A stretch of DNA of 64,000 bases from Asaia prunellae JCM 25354 (lineage in GTDB: Bacteria; Pseudomonadota; Alphaproteobacteria; Acetobacterales; Acetobacteraceae): contig NZ_BAJV01000005.1 in the NCBI RefSeq assembly GCF_000613885.1, forward strand, positions 62,001-126,000, given 5' to 3'. This document shows, piece after piece, positions 61,448 to 64,000 of the stretch (its first letter is position 1; the number at the start of each line of letters is the position of its first letter). The notes beneath the pieces are model-generated. The model did no database searches. It saw only the letters and a list, made by a program, of their open reading frames with translations, and was not told the DNA's origin. A program made the translations under genes and the position numbers.

Positions 61448-61537
61448 TTGCCAGGTCATATGACTTTGTCGTGCTCCCTGTTTTGGAAAGCGGATGCAGG
61501 TGGTGTAACCACGGCCCATTGAAACAGGGAGAAAGTC

Positions 61538-62455
61538 ATGAGTTTGCGCAAGGATATCTGGCGAACAGGCATTCTCGAAGCGCCTCTGACCAGTCTGCTG
61601 GCAATGCCTGACTGGTCGCAGATCCCCTGCCATTTCCTGCCTGACATGCCGCGTGCCTTCCAGTTCCGTGCCGATCCGTTCGGCGTATGGCACGACGACA
61701 AGCTCCATGTTTTTCTTGAGATCTACGATTATCGCAATCGCATCGGCGAGATCGAACTCCTCGTCTATGATCGTGCCTGGCATCTGATCAGAAACGAGAT
61801 CGTGCTACGCGAGCCCTGGCATCTTTCCTATCCACAGATCATGGAGTCCGAGGGCTCTTTCTGGATGCTGCCTGAGGCACATCGCTCCGGCACACAGACC
61901 CTTTATCGCGCAGAGCGTTTTCCCGATCGTTGGGTGCCTGACTGCGAAATTGATCTGGGCGGAGAAATCGCCGTGGATGCCACGTTGTGTTTTCGCGATA
62001 ATCTGTGGTGGCTTATCTACACGCCGGTTGAAGCAGCCAAGAAAGCGCCGAGCCGACTGCATCTGGCCTATGCCAGAAGTTTGCGAGGACCATGGACGCG
62101 ACATACGCAGAATCCGATCCGGCTTGACCCTTCAAGCGCGCGCGCCGGGGGAACGCCTGTCGAAATCGATGGCAGGCTGATGCTGCCGGTACAGGATTGC
62201 GCCAAGACCTATGGCGGCGCCATCCGCCCGCTATGGTTCGATGCCATGACGCCCGAACATGTTGTCACCCATACCGGCCCGGCACTTCCGATAGCGTCTC
62301 ATTTTTCGCCTTATATCGAGGGTATGCACACGCTCTCGGCGGCAGGTGACGTGACATTGTTCGACATCAAGAAAACTGTCCTGTCGCCGCATGGCCTGAT
62401 GATCGAGGCCGGACGTGAGATCCGTAAACTGCGCAAACGGATCGGACTCGCCTGA
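61538..62455 (+). CDS. beta-propeller protein (glycosidase/glycosyltransferase-associated)
   Basis: About 305 aa and intact. Repeated motifs, with strands such as RADPFGVWHDDKLHVFLE and LSYPQIMESEGSFWMLPEA, are those of the five-bladed propeller related to GH43. The same fold forms the N-terminal part of plant glucosamine inositolphosphorylceramide transferases. Bacterial relatives are often near surface-polysaccharide genes. The enzymatic role is unproven. GGGAGAAAG stands just before ATG 61538. A convergent hydrolase gene ends 32 bases after its stop. Confidence 0.65.
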   Translation: MSLRKDIWRTGILEAPLTSLLAMPDWSQIPCHFLPDMPRAFQFRADPFGVWHDDKLHVFLEIYDYRNRIGEIELLVYDRAWHLIRNEIVLREPWHLSYPQIMESEGSFWMLPEAHRSGTQTLYRAERFPDRWVPDCEIDLGGEIAVDATLCFRDNLWWLIYTPVEAAKKAPSRLHLAYARSLRGPWTRHTQNPIRLDPSSARAGGTPVEIDGRLMLPVQDCAKTYGGAIRPLWFDAMTPEHVVTHTGPALPIASHFSPYIEGMHTLSAAGDVTLFDIKKTVLSPHGLMIEAGREIRKLRKRIGLA

Positions 62456-62486
62456 CCCGTCTGTATCGTTTCGGAATAGGCGGTTT

Positions 62487-63437
62487 TCAGGGTGTTGCCT
62501 GAAGAGCCGCCTCAACGGCGTGGCCAAATTTCTCCGGCTGGTCGATCATGACGAAATGATAGCTGCCATCAATGCGTTCGAAATGGACATGAGGCGTTGT
62601 GCCATAGGCCGTGCGATAAAGCGTATCAACCATCGAAGACGGGATTCCGTAGCTCGAATCATAGGCATAAATCACGCTTACCGGCGCGGTGATTTTCGAC
62701 AATGCAGGCCGCAGATCGGTTGTCATGTCGTCATAAAGTGCGTTGGCTACGGTTTTTTTGTCTGATTTCAGCCCTGCCTCGACCAGCGCCGGGCGGGCAG
62801 CTTCGGTCTTGACCAGTCTCGCGATGGTCTGTTTCTCGATGGCCTCACGCTGGCTTTCAGGCTGTTCCTGCACTATTGCGCGTTTATACGCTTCGGCTTG
62901 CGGCAGCATTGTTTCCCTCGTCGCCAGAGGATTATAGATCAGGGGGTAGAAGGGCAGGGCATCGACTATGACGACCTTGCCGATCTGATCCGGGTGTTCG
63001 CTGGCTACCATCAGGGCCAGAGCTCCGCCGAGGGAATGGCCGATTACTGTCGGCGCCTGAAGATGCCGGGTAGCGATATAACGCGACAGGGCAGAGGCAA
63101 CGGGTATCATGACCTGATCAGAAGCGTCTTTTTGTGTGGGTTCTCCTGCAAAGCCAGCCAGTTGCACAAGATGTAGACGGTAATGCGCCTTGAGCCGAGT
63201 TGCGAGATCACGCCAGACCGAACGAGACGATGCCAGTCCCGGGATGAGAATGATATCCGGCCCGTGTCCTTCGATGATGATTGAAAAAGCCTGCGTGGCT
63301 GGGGCGGCTGTCATGTGTGTTTCTGCATGGGCTTCAGAAGAGGAAAGCACACAGAATGCAAGTATGAAGCCGAAGGGACGATATCTCATAATCAGGCGTA
63401 TTCCTTTTTTCCTGACCGAAGCAGGCATAGGTATCAT
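62487..63437 (-). CDS. exported alpha/beta hydrolase
   Basis: About 316 aa with a signal peptide (FGFILAFCVLSSSEAHA). The alpha/beta-hydrolase nucleophile elbow is GHSLGGAL, the oxyanion-side motif is LIPGLASSRSVW, and the catalytic His is likely in DGSYHFVMID near the C-terminus. The substrate is unknown; small esters are the usual guess. ATG 63437 overlaps the stop of the upstream membrane-protein gene by 4 bases (ATGA). That supports this start, although ATG 63390 would give a more standard signal peptide. Confidence 0.75.
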   Translation of the reverse strand: MIPMPASVRKKGIRLIMRYRPFGFILAFCVLSSSEAHAETHMTAAPATQAFSIIIEGHGPDIILIPGLASSRSVWRDLATRLKAHYRLHLVQLAGFAGEPTQKDASDQVMIPVASALSRYIATRHLQAPTVIGHSLGGALALMVASEHPDQIGKVVIVDALPFYPLIYNPLATRETMLPQAEAYKRAIVQEQPESQREAIEKQTIARLVKTEAARPALVEAGLKSDKKTVANALYDDMTTDLRPALSKITAPVSVIYAYDSSYGIPSSMVDTLYRTAYGTTPHVHFERIDGSYHFVMIDQPEKFGHAVEAALQATP

Positions 63438-63916
63438 TTTCTGTTCAGTCTTCTCAGGACATGTCGCCAAAAACGGGCTTCAGCAATCATGAGGCGAGCC
63501 AGGACCGATGGGATACCATGGGCTTCAAGAGAACGTGGATCGCAATCACGGCCAAAGCTCACGCGCAGAATGGCAACCAGAATGGTACCTTCACAGATTA
63601 ATACAAGGCAGACCTCTGCAGTCCTGAGCCAGCGTGTATGAGCTGGTAGTCCCGAAGACACACCTGGCAAGGTCGCTTGTGCCAGCCAGAGCGCAGAACC
63701 GCCAAGGGTTAGGCAGCGGAGAAATGTTCTTTTTGGTGAGCAAGGGCGGTAACATGTAAGAAATGCCACTAAAAATGTACCAATCCATAAACAGACGTAC
63801 CATAGGCGTTCAGGCTGTGCGGGAGGATTCAGGGCCAGACCTGAAAACCAGCACAGAAGAAAAAGGTATGATAATATCCCGTATATATAGAACCAATTAC
63901 TGCAAAAAACTTTCAT
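63434..63916 (-). CDS. small membrane protein of unknown function
   Basis: About 160 aa with three or four hydrophobic segments (for example YLFLLCWFSGLAL, LWIGTFLVAFL, VCLVLICEGTILVAI) and a basic Arg-rich C-terminus. No family is recognised. It overlaps the hydrolase gene by 4 bases and probably forms an operon with it. Its upstream region (63917-64000) is AT-rich and runs to the window edge. Confidence 0.5.
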   Translation of the reverse strand: MKVFCSNWFYIYGILSYLFLLCWFSGLALNPPAQPERLWYVCLWIGTFLVAFLTCYRPCSPKRTFLRCLTLGGSALWLAQATLPGVSSGLPAHTRWLRTAEVCLVLICEGTILVAILRVSFGRDCDPRSLEAHGIPSVLARLMIAEARFWRHVLRRLNRK

Positions 63917-64000
63917 AAATTGACTCCGTTCTGGAGTCGAATCATAAATTATTATTATATTTAGTTTGTTACTTATAAATTCAAAGAACCGTGAACGGGG

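Overview
The window looks like chromosomal DNA of an acetic acid bacterium or close relative (Alphaproteobacteria, Acetobacteraceae). The evidence is the moderately high GC, the alphaproteobacterial gene orders (gltX-pyrB-pyrC-like-plsY-dprA-topA; rdgB-rph next to hrcA; dapF-mtaB-ftsY; a DUF1491 gene; a DUF3035 lipoprotein after ileS-lspA), and YfdX and secreted proteins of the kind seen in that family. I would not name a genus. I see no rRNA, tRNA, CRISPR array, insertion sequence or prophage.

Layout. 0.07-6 kb: ileS, lspA, a lipoprotein and mutL, all forward. 6-10.4 kb: yfdX, an EamA exporter, parE and a secreted protein, all reverse. 10.7-12.9 kb: a small lipoprotein, then an Rrf2 regulator divergent from a cysteine synthase gene. 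12.9-24.6 kb: a long reverse block with an OmpA-like porin, DUF1491, an S41 protease, topA, dprA, plsY, a pyrC-like gene, pyrB and gltX. 24.9-32 kb: comEC, a Na+/H+ antiporter, an M23-like exported protein, nth and an ABC exporter. 32.2-36 kb: a reverse operon encoding a small double-glycine-type peptide, an HlyD-like adaptor and a peptidase-containing (C39) ABC exporter. This bacteriocin-type secretion system is the most interesting accessory unit in the window. 36.4-44 kb: a LysE exporter, an alginate-lyase-like secreted protein, rdgB, rph, a MOSC protein, hrcA, the iron-storage pair bfd/bfr with shared Fur-like sites, and a DEAD-box helicase. 44.4-52 kb: a FUSC exporter, a TIM-barrel isomerase, a methyltransferase, a short luciferase-like protein, and dapF-mtaB-ftsY. 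52-58 kb: a cell-surface cluster with a TonB-dependent receptor, a secreted protein translationally coupled to a two-partner-secretion (TpsB) porin, and another secreted protein. 58-64 kb: pgk and gap, a proline-rich protein, a beta-propeller protein, and a coupled membrane protein/hydrolase pair.

About two dozen single-base frame breaks cut through at least 16 genes, including essential ones (ileS, gltX, topA, parE, pgk, gap). Most are the loss of one G or C from a run of two or three. Restoring one base gives a full-length family member of whole-codon length in nearly every case. I read these as sequencing or assembly errors rather than gene decay, and I annotate each affected gene over its full extent.

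Many neighbouring genes overlap by 4 bases (ATGA or GTGA), so translational coupling is a general feature here and helps to choose starts.
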